Below are positions 42,547-52,400 of a stretch of DNA of 64,000 bases, piece after piece (the stretch's first letter is position 1; each line of letters begins with the position of its first letter). The notes beneath the pieces are model-generated. The model searched no databases, was not told the DNA's origin, and worked only from the letters and a program-made list of their open reading frames with translations. Origin of the DNA: Pontibacter sp. HSC-14F20 (GTDB lineage Bacteria; Bacteroidota; Bacteroidia; Cytophagales; Hymenobacteraceae); the NCBI RefSeq assembly GCF_019599265.1, contig NZ_JAHZTC010000008.1, positions 124,001 to 188,000 on the forward strand, read 5' to 3'. The position numbers and the translations under genes were made by a program.

Positions 42547-43623
42547 TCAAGGGTATATCATCAAAAACACGAAAGCGAACAGGTTAACCAGGAGCACAAC
42601 ACCGTACACAATATTGGTCTTACCGCCGCTCAGCGACAGCATTACCGTAAATACGGACAACCCCAGTAGGATAATGGATTTGATGTCGAGCCCCAGGATA
42701 ACGGGAATATCGTAGTAAATGCAAACCACGGCTACACTCGGAATTGTTAAACCGATACTTGCCAGGGCCGAGCCAAGCGACAGGTTTATACTGGTTTGCA
42801 ATCTGTTTTTTCTGGCAGCATTGATGGCGGCTATACCTTCTGGCAAGAGAATGATGCCTGCAATGACAATACCCACCAATGTTTTTGGAAGATTGTAGCT
42901 CGTAATAATACTTTCGATAGTAGGGGAGAGCGTTTTTGCCAGTAGCACAACAATTCCTAAGCAAACAATAAGAAACAGCAGACTGATCATAAACACCCGC
43001 TTACTGATGATAATGGGCACCGCTTTTTCTTCATCTTCGTCCTTGCCAACCGTCAGGAAATACTGGCGGTATTTTCTGGTCTGCGCAAACAGGAAGCATC
43101 CGTAAATAACCAGACAGGCAAGAGAGGCAAAAACTAGCTGAGGGGTAGAGTAATAAGCACCGGAAACACTCTCGGTAAAAGTAGGGAACACGAGCGTGAA
43201 TACGACAATGGAAATAAGCGAAACCAGGGCGATGGTAACAGAGGGTTTGGAAAAGTCCTGTTCATAATGCTTCAAGCTTCCGATCAGCAGGCAAAGCCCG
43301 ACTATACCGTTAAGTATTAGCATGGTGGCGGCATATACCGTGTCTCTGGCCAGCGAAGCCGCTGCCTGTCCTTCTGTCATCATCAGCGAGACGATGATCG
43401 AAACTTCAATAACTGTAATAGATATAGCCAGGATAATGGTACCGTAAGGCTCACCAACTTTTTCAGCGATCACTTCAGAGTGATGCACTGCTGCCATCAC
43501 ACTGAAAATAAGGAGTATGGTTGCTATTATCTGAAATGAGTTGCTATTGTTAATAAGCCCGGAAAAGAAAAGTATCCAGGCTAGCACCGGGATGATAGTG
43601 GTCCACTGAAGTATTGACCTCAT
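42547..43623 (-). CDS. chaA: ChaA-type calcium/sodium:proton antiporter
   Basis: 358 residues with about ten to eleven hydrophobic helices in two halves, as in the CaCA superfamily. The two alpha-repeats are seen at GEPYGTIILAISITVIEVSI and at VGIVIAGIILLPEGIAAINAA, each with the key acidic residue. ChaA exports Ca2+ or Na+/K+ in exchange for protons at alkaline pH. An acidic loop (DEDEEKA) lies between the halves. It has no close partner gene. Confidence 0.85.
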   Translation of the reverse strand: MRSILQWTTIIPVLAWILFFSGLINNSNSFQIIATILLIFSVMAAVHHSEVIAEKVGEPYGTIILAISITVIEVSIIVSLMMTEGQAAASLARDTVYAATMLILNGIVGLCLLIGSLKHYEQDFSKPSVTIALVSLISIVVFTLVFPTFTESVSGAYYSTPQLVFASLACLVIYGCFLFAQTRKYRQYFLTVGKDEDEEKAVPIIISKRVFMISLLFLIVCLGIVVLLAKTLSPTIESIITSYNLPKTLVGIVIAGIILLPEGIAAINAARKNRLQTSINLSLGSALASIGLTIPSVAVVCIYYDIPVILGLDIKSIILLGLSVFTVMLSLSGGKTNIVYGVVLLVNLFAFVFLMIYP

Positions 43624-43773
43624 CGTGTATAAATTAGGTATAGGTATGGTTAATGATTTTTCAAAATGTTTTGCACAGCCGCTTCACAGCCAATAGTCAG
43701 GCAGAGGGGCTGTCTTTTTTAGCAGGCGCTGCAGAAATCCGGAGTGCCCGGCAATTCTTTCTCCGAGGCAATT

Positions 43774-44667
43774 CTAGCTTCCTGCTGAACTAAACCGAAA
43801 GAATGTGCCCAACGGTAGTTTTCGTTCACCGCGATCGTGCAGGTATATCTCGCCCAGTTCTTCATTCCTGATCTGTTCTCCGAATGTCAGGCGCATCAGG
43901 TTGTCCAAGATAAGAGCGGAGAAGCCAAGAGAGTAGAGGTTGATCACCAGAAAGTAGTCGGTTTTGTCGAGCATCTGATGACAGAGTTTGATGAGTTCGT
44001 TCAGCTCGTTTTCCAGTTGCCATTTCTCGCCGTTCGGGCCACGACCGTAGGCAGGAGGGTCCAGAATGATGCCGTTGTAGGTATTGCCGCGCTTCACTTC
44101 GCGACGGGCGTACTTCATAGCGTCTTCCACGATCCAGCGTACGTTGTCGAGGCCGCTGGCCTCCATGTTGTCACGCGCCCAGAAGTTGACTTGCTTCACC
44201 GAGTCGAGGTGCGTTACGTCGGCACCTGCGGCTTTGGCGGCCAGGGTGGCGGCACCGGTGTAGGCAAACATATTGAGCACTTTCGGCGTTTTAGTCTTGA
44301 GCGAGCGGGTTTTGTTGTAGATGAATTTCCAGTTGCTGTCCTGCTCCGGAAACAGGCCCACATGCTTGAACGAAGACAAACCCAAACGGAAGCGTAGTTT
44401 CAGGTCGTTGTACTGGTAGTTAATGTACCATTGCTCGGGCATTCCCTTTTGGAGCTTCCACTGGCCTTTATCCTGACTACCTTTGTCGCGGGTAAACACG
44501 GCATTGGCCATGCGCTGCCACTCCGACTCGGGCAGGTGCTTATCCCAAATGGCCTGCGGCTCGGGGCGGGCCACATAATACTGGCCCAAGCGCTCCAGCT
44601 TTTCAAAATTACCTGAGTCAACGAGTTCGTAGTCAGACCAGTTTTCAGTTGTTAAAAAGGAATACAT
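43774..44667 (-). CDS. Class I SAM-dependent methyltransferase (RlmI/RlmK-like)
   Basis: 297 residues. The SAM-binding motif I is LNMFAYTGAATLAAKAAGA, motif II begins THLDSV, and motif IV is LDPPAYGRG, the arrangement of 23S rRNA m5C/m2G methyltransferases of the RlmI/RlmKL group. The N-terminal part (about 1-100) lacks a PUA domain that I can recognise. rRNA is the likely substrate by family; the target base is unknown. Divergent from dapF. Confidence 0.82.
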   Translation of the reverse strand: MYSFLTTENWSDYELVDSGNFEKLERLGQYYVARPEPQAIWDKHLPESEWQRMANAVFTRDKGSQDKGQWKLQKGMPEQWYINYQYNDLKLRFRLGLSSFKHVGLFPEQDSNWKFIYNKTRSLKTKTPKVLNMFAYTGAATLAAKAAGADVTHLDSVKQVNFWARDNMEASGLDNVRWIVEDAMKYARREVKRGNTYNGIILDPPAYGRGPNGEKWQLENELNELIKLCHQMLDKTDYFLVINLYSLGFSALILDNLMRLTFGEQIRNEELGEIYLHDRGERKLPLGTFFRFSSAGS

Positions 44668-44674
44668 ATATTTG
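44667..44674 (+). promoter_or_regulatory. Candidate -7 element of dapF
   Basis: TATATTTG matches TAnnTTTG; predicted start near 44681 and an 88-nt leader. It overlaps the first codon of the divergent methyltransferase gene. Confidence 0.45.
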
Positions 44675-44768
44675 CTGTTTATATCCGGCTGTATAAGGTT
44701 GGCAAATTACGAATTATATGCCGTGCCTGAAAATTGCACGCAAGAGCTGGTTTAAATGTTTCTACCGT

Positions 44769-45554
44769 ATGGCACTTAGCTTTTATAAATACCAGGGCAC
44801 TGGCAACGATTTCGTGATGGTCGACAACCGGAAGCTGACTTTCCCGGCAGAAGACGAGCAACTGATCAAAAACCTTTGCAACCGCCGCAAAGGTATAGGT
44901 GCCGACGGCCTCATTCTGTTGCAGGACCACGACGACTACGACTTCGAGATGGTGTATTTCAACGCCGACGGTCGCCGGGGTTCTATGTGCGGAAACGGTG
45001 CCCGCTGCACAGTACGCTTTGCCAAACAGCTCGGCGTGATAGAAGACGTGGCCTACTTTCTGGCAGCTGACGGAGAGCATCAGGCTACTATCGAGCGCGA
45101 AGAAATTCAATTGAAAATGAGTGATGTGACCGGAGTGGAGCGTATCGGCCAGGACTTCTACCTCAATACCGGCTCGCCACACTTTGTACGCTTTGTGGAC
45201 AGCGTGCACGACCTGGATGTATACGCTGAGGGCCGCGAAGTGCGCTATAACGAACGCTTTGAAGCAGTAGGCACCAACGTAAATTTTGTAGAGCGCCTCT
45301 CCGAAGACACCATTTACGTCCGCACCTACGAACGCGGCGTGGAAGACGAAACCCTCTCGTGCGGAACCGGTGTGACAGCCTGCGCCCTGGTGGCAGGTAT
45401 GCGCGGCATGGAAAGCCCGGTGCGCGTGCGAACCCCGGGAGGTAACCTGCAGGTGAGTTTCGAGCAGCACGGCGATGATTTTCTGTACGTATACCTAACG
45501 GGCCCTGCCAAACTGGTGTTCTCAGGCACAGTACCACTTCCGGAGAAGGTATAG
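44769..45554 (+). CDS. dapF: Diaminopimelate epimerase
   Basis: 261 residues. YKYQGTGNDFVMVDNR opens the enzyme; the two catalytic cysteines are in RGSMCGNGARC (about 74) and LSCGTGVTA (about 197). It converts LL- to meso-diaminopimelate for lysine and peptidoglycan. The ATG at 44769 (MALSFYKYQGTGND) fits the family, whereas the longer frame adds 17 unrelated residues. The stop TAG is part of GGTATAG, a copy of the iterated motif. A GNAT gene follows after 3 bp. Confidence 0.96.
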   Translation: MALSFYKYQGTGNDFVMVDNRKLTFPAEDEQLIKNLCNRRKGIGADGLILLQDHDDYDFEMVYFNADGRRGSMCGNGARCTVRFAKQLGVIEDVAYFLAADGEHQATIEREEIQLKMSDVTGVERIGQDFYLNTGSPHFVRFVDSVHDLDVYAEGREVRYNERFEAVGTNVNFVERLSEDTIYVRTYERGVEDETLSCGTGVTACALVAGMRGMESPVRVRTPGGNLQVSFEQHGDDFLYVYLTGPAKLVFSGTVPLPEKV

Positions 45555-45557
45555 CCC

Positions 45558-46082
45558 ATGTTCCTAAAAGGCGACCATACCTGCCTGCGGGCCCTCGAAC
45601 CTACTGATCTGGATTTCCTCTATACCTTAGAGAACGATCCCGCTACATGGCATGTAGGCAACACGCTGGTGCCTTACTCCAGATTTGTGCTGGAGCAGTA
45701 CCTCGAAAATGCCGCCCTTGACATCTACACCGTCAAGCAACTCCGACTGGTTATCTGCAACCTCGCCCACGAAGCCATCGGCGCCATTGACCTCTTCGAC
45801 TTCGACCCACTGCACCGCCGCGCAGGTATAGGTATAATCGTTTCAGCGCCATACCGTGGCAAAGGGCATGCCGCCGAAGCGCTACAACTTTTGCTGAACT
45901 ACTGTCAGCATACCTTACAACTACATCAGGTATACTGCGGCATCACCACAACCAATCACACTAGTATCAAGCTTTTTAAGAATGCCGGATTCACCGAAAT
46001 AGGTATACGCCGTGAATGGCTGCGGAAATCTGACGGCAGTTGGGACAATGTGGTGGAACTGCAGCGGCCATTTCCTGTCTGA
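45558..46082 (+). CDS. GNAT-family N-acetyltransferase (RimJ/RimL or SpeG-like)
   Basis: 174 residues. The acetyl-CoA-binding loop is APYRGKGHAAEAL, preceded by the RRAGIGIIVS strand and followed by TTTNHTSIKLFKNAGFTEIG, the standard GNAT motifs A and B. Substrate could be a protein N-terminus or a polyamine. It begins 3 bp after dapF and is probably co-translated, though nothing links it to lysine synthesis. Two copies of GGTATA in tandem encode the Gly-Ile-Gly-Ile of motif A. Confidence 0.88.
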   Translation: MFLKGDHTCLRALEPTDLDFLYTLENDPATWHVGNTLVPYSRFVLEQYLENAALDIYTVKQLRLVICNLAHEAIGAIDLFDFDPLHRRAGIGIIVSAPYRGKGHAAEALQLLLNYCQHTLQLHQVYCGITTTNHTSIKLFKNAGFTEIGIRREWLRKSDGSWDNVVELQRPFPV

Positions 46083-46360
46083 ATCAGGATTTAAAGGCTT
46101 TAAGAAGGCCCTACCCTCCACGGATTAACAGGATTCTTGTACATGATTGACATCCCCTGCCCGCTTCAAAGAGGGTGTTTCCGCTACTGCTTATTGATAG
46201 GTAAGCCCTGTCGTAAGTGTCATATTTCACTGGCAGGTATAACAAGACTAACCTGCACGCTAGCTACGAAGGTATAGCTCAACCAGGTGCACCTTTTGAC
46301 ACTCATATCTTTGAGGCAGTAGCCAAGAGTACAATTTTCGTATCTTAGTTACCATACACA
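46083..46360. other. Gene-free stretch before the IS110 element
   Basis: No coding frame is convincing. It contains two copies of the iterated GGTATA core (46236, 46271) and CCACGGATTAACAGGATT (about 46118-46135), which looks like a dispersed intergenic repeat of this phylum. The left end of the IS110 element must lie in or just beyond this region. Confidence 0.5.
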
Positions 46361-46430
46361 GGAAAGGTAAGGAATAATCTTTTGACACGAAACACCTGGA
46401 TGTTGTGTGGGAGGAATCCCTTACCTTTTT
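46361..46430 (+). ncRNA. Structured region upstream of the IS110 transposase, candidate bridge RNA
   Basis: AAAGGTAAGG (46363-46372) pairs with CCTTACCTTT (46419-46428). Inside, ACAC (46385-46388) plus AACA (46391-46394) pair with TGTT plus GTGT (46401-46408) around a CCTGGA loop with a GA bulge. IS110-group elements encode a bridge RNA from the end upstream of their transposase, with internal loops that recognise target and donor DNA. Position and fold agree; loop-to-target matching was not possible, so this is a candidate. Confidence 0.4.
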
Positions 46431-46550
46431 CTCATCTTGAAAGCCAGTACAGTACCTAGAGGCTGCCTCTTTAGCAGGCACGACCTTGCATCAATTGTGA
46501 GTATAGGCCCAAAAGATGAACCCTTTTTTCCACTTAAGCCCCTTTGAGCT

Positions 46551-47762
46551 ATGAAGAATTTACTCTGTCAGAACCTGGGCGTGGACGTGAGCAAAGACGC
46601 CCTGGAGGTGGTCTTCTCCACGCTAGATATGGAGCGGCGCGTGAAGGTGAAGGCCTCCCGCAAGTTCTCCAACACCCCCACAGGCTTCCGCCAGCTGCAG
46701 CGCTGGCTGGAGAGCAAACGCGCAGCCGGTGTAGAATTGCGTCTCCTGATGGAGGCCACGGGCGTGTACTACGAGCAGCTGGCCTGGTGCCTCCACGGCG
46801 AAGGCTACCAGGTCTCGGTGCTGCTGCCCACCAAGGCCAAGCGCTATCTGCAGGCCCTGGGCAATAAGAGCAAAAATGACAGCATCGACGCCAGGGGCCT
46901 GGCCCAGATGGGCCTGGAGCAGCGCCTGGAGCTCTGGCAGCCCCTGTCGAAAAACATCTACCGGCTGCGCCTGTTGACCCGCCAGCTGGAGGATTTTACC
47001 AACCAGCGCACCGTGTGCCTCAACCAGCTCCACGCCCTGCACCACGGGGCGCTGCAAGTAAGGCAGGTGGAGAAAAACCTCAAGAAGCTGGTGCGCGTGC
47101 TCGATAAGAGCCTCCAGGAGCTGGAGGAGGCCATCCGGGAGCTGCTCTACCAGGATCCGCTGCTAAGTGAGCGGGTAGACAGGATGCTGGCCATCAAAGG
47201 GGTGGGCCTCAAGACGGTGGCCGTGCTGCTGGCCGAGACCAACGGCTTTGCCACCTTCGAGCGGCAGGGCCAGCTGGTCAGCTACGCCGGCTACGACGTG
47301 GTCGAGCACCAGTCGGGCCAGCGGGCGGGCAGGACCAGAATATCCAAGAAGGGCAACGCCCACATCCGGCGGGCCCTGCACATGCCGGCCCTGGTGGCCG
47401 TGCGCTTCGGGGAACCAGTCTTTACGGCCCTCTATGAGCGGCTGGTGAAAAAAGGCAAGGCCAAGATGCAGGCTTACGTGGCCGTGCAGCGCAAGCTGCT
47501 GGTGCTGCTCTGGACGCTGTGGCGCAAGAATGAAGCCTATGATCCACACTACCGGCAGCAGCCAGCCGAACCAGAAAAGAACATCCTCATCCAGGAGGCC
47601 GGAGCCTCTCTTTCAGGTGTCAGCGCAGCTGACAAAGACCCAAGAACGGAAGAAACCAGGCCACGGGCAGCAGAAAAAGAAATAGCCCCGGCTCAGGCCA
47701 GGGCTACACAAGATGAACTTCCCCTGCCAGTCGGCCCGGGAGCTCTCTTTCAGGTAGAGTGA
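46551..47762 (+). CDS. IS110-family DEDD transposase
   Basis: 403 residues. The N-terminal RuvC-like domain has LGVDVSKD (first Asp), MEATGVYYE (Glu near 68) and NDSIDARGLA (Asp pair near 110). The C-terminal Transposase_20 domain has IKGVGLKTVAVLLAE and ISKKGNAHIRRALHMPAL with the catalytic serine. A Glu/Pro-rich tail follows. The frame is intact. These recombinases act with a bridge RNA encoded by the element. Codon use and base composition (GC-rich) differ from neighbours. Confidence 0.93.
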   Translation: MKNLLCQNLGVDVSKDALEVVFSTLDMERRVKVKASRKFSNTPTGFRQLQRWLESKRAAGVELRLLMEATGVYYEQLAWCLHGEGYQVSVLLPTKAKRYLQALGNKSKNDSIDARGLAQMGLEQRLELWQPLSKNIYRLRLLTRQLEDFTNQRTVCLNQLHALHHGALQVRQVEKNLKKLVRVLDKSLQELEEAIRELLYQDPLLSERVDRMLAIKGVGLKTVAVLLAETNGFATFERQGQLVSYAGYDVVEHQSGQRAGRTRISKKGNAHIRRALHMPALVAVRFGEPVFTALYERLVKKGKAKMQAYVAVQRKLLVLLWTLWRKNEAYDPHYRQQPAEPEKNILIQEAGASLSGVSAADKDPRTEETRPRAAEKEIAPAQARATQDELPLPVGPGALFQVE

Positions 47763-47871
47763 AGATAGGAAACAGATAAGAAAAACACAAAGAAAATCCT
47801 TGACTTTTAAGACAGTACCTCCACTGTTGGGGGTGAAGGGGTCCCCCTGTCAAGAGCGTTCAGCGAGTGGG

Positions 47872-47880
47872 GGTAGGGGC
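47872..47880. repeat. Left target-site duplication of the IS4-family element
   Basis: GGTAGGGGC, repeated at 49114-49122. With the ambiguous edge bases the match can be read as 11 bp, GGGTAGGGGCC (47871-47881 and 49113-49123). 9-12 bp is normal for IS4. Confidence 0.88.
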
Positions 47881-49113
47881 CACTACTGTTCGAAACCTTG
47901 TCAAGTTCGTATTATGTAACGGGCATACATGAAAGGAGGCTGATATGAAGGCAAAGGACTTATTGGCATTTATCCCTGACCAGGACCTTTCTCAGCTGGC
48001 GGCCCGGACGCGGGTGGACCACCAGGTCAAGAAGCTCAGCGGGCGGGTGATGTTCCAACTGCTGCTGCTCTCGCTGTTGGAGGGGGGCAAAGCAAGCCTT
48101 CGGGTGATGGAGGAGCTCTACTGCTCTATGCAGTTCCGGACCCTGGCCGATGTGGGGCAGGGGCAGACCACACGCCACAATTCCATCCGCGACCGGATCG
48201 TGACCATGCGGCCCGACTTCTTTCGGGCCATCTTCGAGCTGCTCTTCAAGCGCTTCAACCGCCTGCTGGGCCAAGAGGGGGCGCTGGTGCGCTACGACTC
48301 TACCCTGATCGCCGTCTCGGCCCGGCTGGTGGCCTGGAGCATGCGCACGCGTGCGGGCAGCAAGGACAGTGGCCAGCTCAAGTGCACGTTGGCCATGAAA
48401 GGCAGCCTGCCCTGCCAGGTGCGCGTGTTCACCAACCGGCAGGCTCTGAGCGAGGACTGCGCCCTGCCTGAGACGATCCTCTCGGAGGAGATCTCCCGCT
48501 CGGGCATCGTGGTCTTCGAGCGGGGCGTGCAGTCGCGCAAAGCGCTCAAGGCGCTCGACGAGCGGGGCCGCCTCTTTGTCACGCGCTGCAAGGTGGGCTC
48601 CCACTGCATCGAGCAGGAGCGGCTGGCCGTGGGGCAGCGGCCCGAGGGGACGACCCTCACCGTGCTGAGCGATGCCTGGGTGAGCTTCCGGGAAAAGCCC
48701 GGAAGCTACCTCGAAAAGCCCCTGCGCCTGGTCAAGGCCACCCTGGACGCAGGGGAGCAGATCTGGTTTGTCACCAACATCGCCTGGCTGGATGCCTACC
48801 AGGTGGCTGCCCTCTACAAGGAGCGCTGGCAGATCGAGGTGCTCATCAAGTTCTTAAAACAGCACCTGCAGCTCGAGCACCTGGTCACCCGCAACGAGAA
48901 CGGCATTCAGGTCATGCTCTACATGACCCTGATCGTGGCCCTGCTGCTCATCGTCTACCGCAAGCTCAACAAGCTCGACAGCGACCGTCGCGCCAAACTG
49001 CGCTTTGCACAGGAGCTGGACGTGGAGGTGGTGAGGCAAATCGTGCTGCTCTGCGGGGGAGACCCCGCTAAAATGGAGAAATTCGTCACCTGAACACGTT
49101 TCGAACAGTAGTG
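47881..49113 (+). mobile_element. Complete IS4-family insertion sequence
   Basis: 1233 bp bounded by perfect 16-bp inverted repeats, CACTACTGTTCGAAAC at 47881-47896 and its complement at 49098-49113, and flanked by a 9-11 bp direct repeat. One intact transposase gene with a good Shine-Dalgarno (AAAGGAGG). It is inserted in the left arm of a long perfect hairpin whose remaining part follows at 49113-49158. Confidence 0.92.
47945..49093 (+). CDS. IS4-family DDE transposase
   Basis: 382 residues. The RNase H-like core is interrupted as usual in IS4: first Asp in RYDSTLIAV (about 117), the strand FERGV later, and the signature Y-x2-R-x3-E-x6-K in YKERWQIEVLIKFLK (about 290-304). The frame is complete and the gene fills the element. 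AAAGGAGG 5 bp before the ATG provides a strong ribosome binding site unlike most host genes here. Confidence 0.94.
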   Translation: MKAKDLLAFIPDQDLSQLAARTRVDHQVKKLSGRVMFQLLLLSLLEGGKASLRVMEELYCSMQFRTLADVGQGQTTRHNSIRDRIVTMRPDFFRAIFELLFKRFNRLLGQEGALVRYDSTLIAVSARLVAWSMRTRAGSKDSGQLKCTLAMKGSLPCQVRVFTNRQALSEDCALPETILSEEISRSGIVVFERGVQSRKALKALDERGRLFVTRCKVGSHCIEQERLAVGQRPEGTTLTVLSDAWVSFREKPGSYLEKPLRLVKATLDAGEQIWFVTNIAWLDAYQVAALYKERWQIEVLIKFLKQHLQLEHLVTRNENGIQVMLYMTLIVALLLIVYRKLNKLDSDRRAKLRFAQELDVEVVRQIVLLCGGDPAKMEKFVT

Positions 49114-49158
49114 GGTAGGGGCCCTCGATTTTTTCTTTATCGAGGGCCCCTACCCCCA
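49113..49158. repeat. Long perfect hairpin interrupted by the IS4-family element
   Basis: GGGTAGGGGCCCTCGAT (49113-49129) pairs perfectly with ATCGAGGGCCCCTACCC (49139-49155), loop T-rich. Rejoining the left flank at 47868-47873 extends the stem to 20 bp, showing that the transposon split the left arm. It may be a terminator or a dispersed palindromic repeat. Confidence 0.85.
49114..49122. repeat. Right target-site duplication of the IS4-family element
   Basis: GGTAGGGGC, identical to 47872-47880. Confidence 0.88.
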
Positions 49159-49490
49159 TCAAGGGAAAAAGTAGGTGCCAGCCGCACAGGCGAAGCTACA
49201 AAGCAATGCAAGTTGCTATACCTACAGCCGTCATTACCAAACCAGCAAGTGCAACTTAACCATCCCATCCTGTCACAATGCCACAACCTTTTTCCCTTTC
49301 TGCCACAGGAATTTACACGGCCTGCGCTTTGTTGAGGGGATAGGTATAGCCTGTCGGTAAATATGGCAGATTGGCTATACCCGTGTTATTCTGGTATTGT
49401 TTTGGTGCATAGCCTTAGATATGTCAGAAAAACACTTTATTTTTGACGATATTGCGAACGCAGAATTTCATTTAAGAACAACCAATACAG
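49159..49490. other. Gene-free stretch before secA
   Basis: No supported gene. Three copies of the GGTATA core lie here (49217, 49343, 49376). TATTTTTG at 49438-49445 is a candidate -7 element for secA, without a TTTG at the proper distance. Confidence 0.5.
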
Positions 49491-52400
49491 ATGTTTGATT
49501 TTTTCGGTAAAACCGTTGCGAAAATATTCGGAACCAAGTCCGACAGAGATATAAAGGAGGTAGTGCCTTACGTATCCAAAATAAATGAGGAATACGCCAA
49601 GCTCACCAGCCTCACCGACGACCAGCTTCGTCTGAAAACAATAGAGATTAAAGGCATCATTGATGAACGCCTGAAGCCTACCGACGAGAAAATTGCCGCT
49701 CTGCATAAGCGTGTAGTCGATGAGACAGAACTTAACATTGTGCAGAAGGAAGCTATCTTCTCGGAGATTGACGAACTGGAGAAAGAGCGCAACAAAGAAC
49801 TGGAAGTAGTACTGATGGAAGTGCTGCCTGTTGGTTTTGCTATTGTTAAAGAAACAGCCCGTCGCTGGAAAGAGAACGGTCAGCTGGTGGTAACCGCTAA
49901 CGACATGGACCGTCAGTTTGCATCCCGCAAGCCAAACGTTCAGATTGAGGGCGAAAAAGCTGTTTGGGCGAACAAGTGGATGGCTGCCGGCAACGAAATT
50001 ACCTGGGACATGCTGCACTACGATGTCCAGCTGATCGGTGGTATCGTGCTGCACCAGGGCAAAATCGCGGAGATGGCTACAGGTGAGGGTAAAACCCTGG
50101 TGGCGACGCTGCCTGCCTTCCTGAACGCCCTTTCAAAGCGCGGTGTGCACGTAGTAACTGTAAACGACTACCTCGCCCGTCGTGACTCTGAGTGGATGGC
50201 GCCGTTGTTCGAGTTCCATGGCATCACTATCGACTGCATCGACAAGCACCAGCCAAACTCCGAAGGCCGTCGCAATGCCTACCGTGCCGACATCACGTAT
50301 GGTACCAACAACGAATTTGGTTTTGATTACTTGCGCGACAACATGTCACGCGAAACAAAAGACTTGGTACAGCGCAAGCACCACTACGCCATGGTCGATG
50401 AGGTGGACTCTGTATTAATTGACGATGCCCGTACGCCGCTTATCATTTCTGGCCCGGTGCCACGTGGCGACGAGCACGAATTCTACCAACTTAAGCCACG
50501 TATTGCCATGCTGGTGGATGCGCAGCGCAAAGTGGTGATGAACTTCCTGACCGAGGCCAAGCGCCTGATCAAAGAAGGAAACACGCAGGAAGGTGGTCTG
50601 GCCTTGTTCCGCGCCTATCGTGGTCTGCCGAAGAGCAAGCCGTTGATCAAATTCCTGAGTGAAACCGGTAACCGTGCTATTATGCAGAAGGTGGAGAACC
50701 ATTTCCTGCAGGATAACTCCCGCATGATGCCGGAGGCCGATGAGCCGCTATACTTCACCATTGATGAGAAGCATAACCAGATCGAACTGACCGAAAACGG
50801 CATTGACCTGATCACAGGCCAGGGCGAAGATCCGCAGCTGTTTATCCTGCCAGATATCGGCACCGAGATCGCCAACATCGAAAATGACAAATCGCTTAGC
50901 GAAGAAGAAACACTGCACGCTAAAGAAAAGCTGATCGCAGACTTCCAGGAGAAGACCAAGCGTGTGCATACTATTAACCAGTTGCTCAAGGCCTATACCT
51001 TGTTCGAGAAAGACACGGAGTACATCGTGACACCGGACAACAAGGTGAAGATCGTAGACGAGCAAACAGGTCGTGTGATGGAAGGTCGCCGCTATTCTGA
51101 CGGTTTGCACCAGGCTATTGAGGCGAAAGAGAATGTGAAGGTAGAAGATGCCACACAGACTTACGCCACCGTTACGCTGCAGAACTACTTCCGTATGTAC
51201 CACAAACTGTCAGGTATGACAGGTACAGCCGAAACGGAAGCAGGCGAATTCTGGGACATCTACAAACTGGATGTAGTGGTTATACCTACTAACCGCCCAA
51301 TCTCCAGACAAGACGAGCACGACAAGGTATACAAGACCACGCGTGAGAAATACAATGCCGTAGCCGACGAGATCGTGCAGCTGACAGAAAAAGGCCGTCC
51401 GGTGCTGGTAGGTACTACTTCGGTAGAGATCTCGGAGCTCCTGAGCCGTATGCTGACGCTGCGCAAGATCAGGCACCAGGTGCTGAACGCCAAAATGCAC
51501 CAGAAAGAAGCCGAAATTGTGGCTGAAGCTGGTAAGCCAGGCACCGTAACCATCGCGACAAACATGGCCGGTCGTGGTACCGACATTAAGCTGACGCCGG
51601 AGTCCAAGGCTTCGGGTGGTCTGGCCATTATCGGTACAGAACGCCACGAGTCCCGTCGCGTTGACCGCCAGTTGCGTGGTCGTGCCGGTCGTCAGGGTGA
51701 CCCGGGTTCTTCGCAGTTCTTCGTGTCGCTTGAAGATAACCTGATGCGTCTGTTTGGTTCGGATCGTATTGCCCGTCTGATGGACCGTATGGGTCTGGAA
51801 GAAGGCGAGGTGATTCAGCACTCGATGATCACGAACTCGATTGAGCGTGCGCAGAAGAAGGTGGAGGAAAACAACTTCGGACAGCGTAAACGTCTACTCG
51901 AGTACGACGACGTGATGAACGCACAGCGTGAGGTTGTGTATAAGCGCCGCCGCAACGCCCTGTATGGCGAACGTCTGGAGCTCGATATCTGGAACATGAT
52001 CTATGATATCAGCGAGGACATGGTGGTGAACTACAAAAACACAGCTGACTACGACAACTTCCAGCTGAACATTATCCGGGTATTCGGTATCAATACCACC
52101 ATCACAGAAAATGACTTTAAGTCTGGTCAGGCCAATGCCCTGGTAGAGCGCCTTTACAACGAAGCACTCAACCATTATCTGGCCAAGAACAAGCAGATCG
52201 CCGAGCAGGCATACCCGATTATCGAGAACATTCACCTGAATCGTGGACCGATGATCGAGAATGTGGCTGTACCGTTCACAGACGGTAAACGCCAACTCGC
52301 TGCTGTGGCTAACCTGACCAAGACGTATGAATCGCATGGCATGGAGCTGATCCGTGCAATGGAGAAGATTATTACGTTGGGTACCATCGACCAGGCCTGG

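Larger units (their letters stand above)
46361..47762 (+). mobile_element. IS110-family insertion sequence (ends approximate)
   Basis: Defined by its transposase and the structured leader. IS110 elements usually lack inverted repeats and long target duplications, and none could be fixed here, so both ends are minimum estimates. The segment contains no copy of the iterated GGTATA core that is dense around it, in agreement with foreign origin. Confidence 0.6.

Noticed and set aside
44679..45470. Minus-strand frame of 263 codons opposite dapF
   Set aside because: dapF on the + strand has both catalytic cysteines and the family motifs; the antisense frame has none.
46450..47820. CAGTACCT at 46450-46457 and 47813-47820 as target duplication of the IS110 element
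   Set aside because: The left copy lies inside the element, between the structured leader and the transposase, and IS110 elements do not normally make such duplications; likely coincidence.
47960..48604. Minus-strand frame of 214 codons inside the IS4 transposase
   Set aside because: His/Ala/Leu-rich antisense shadow in GC-rich DNA; the transposase frame is intact.
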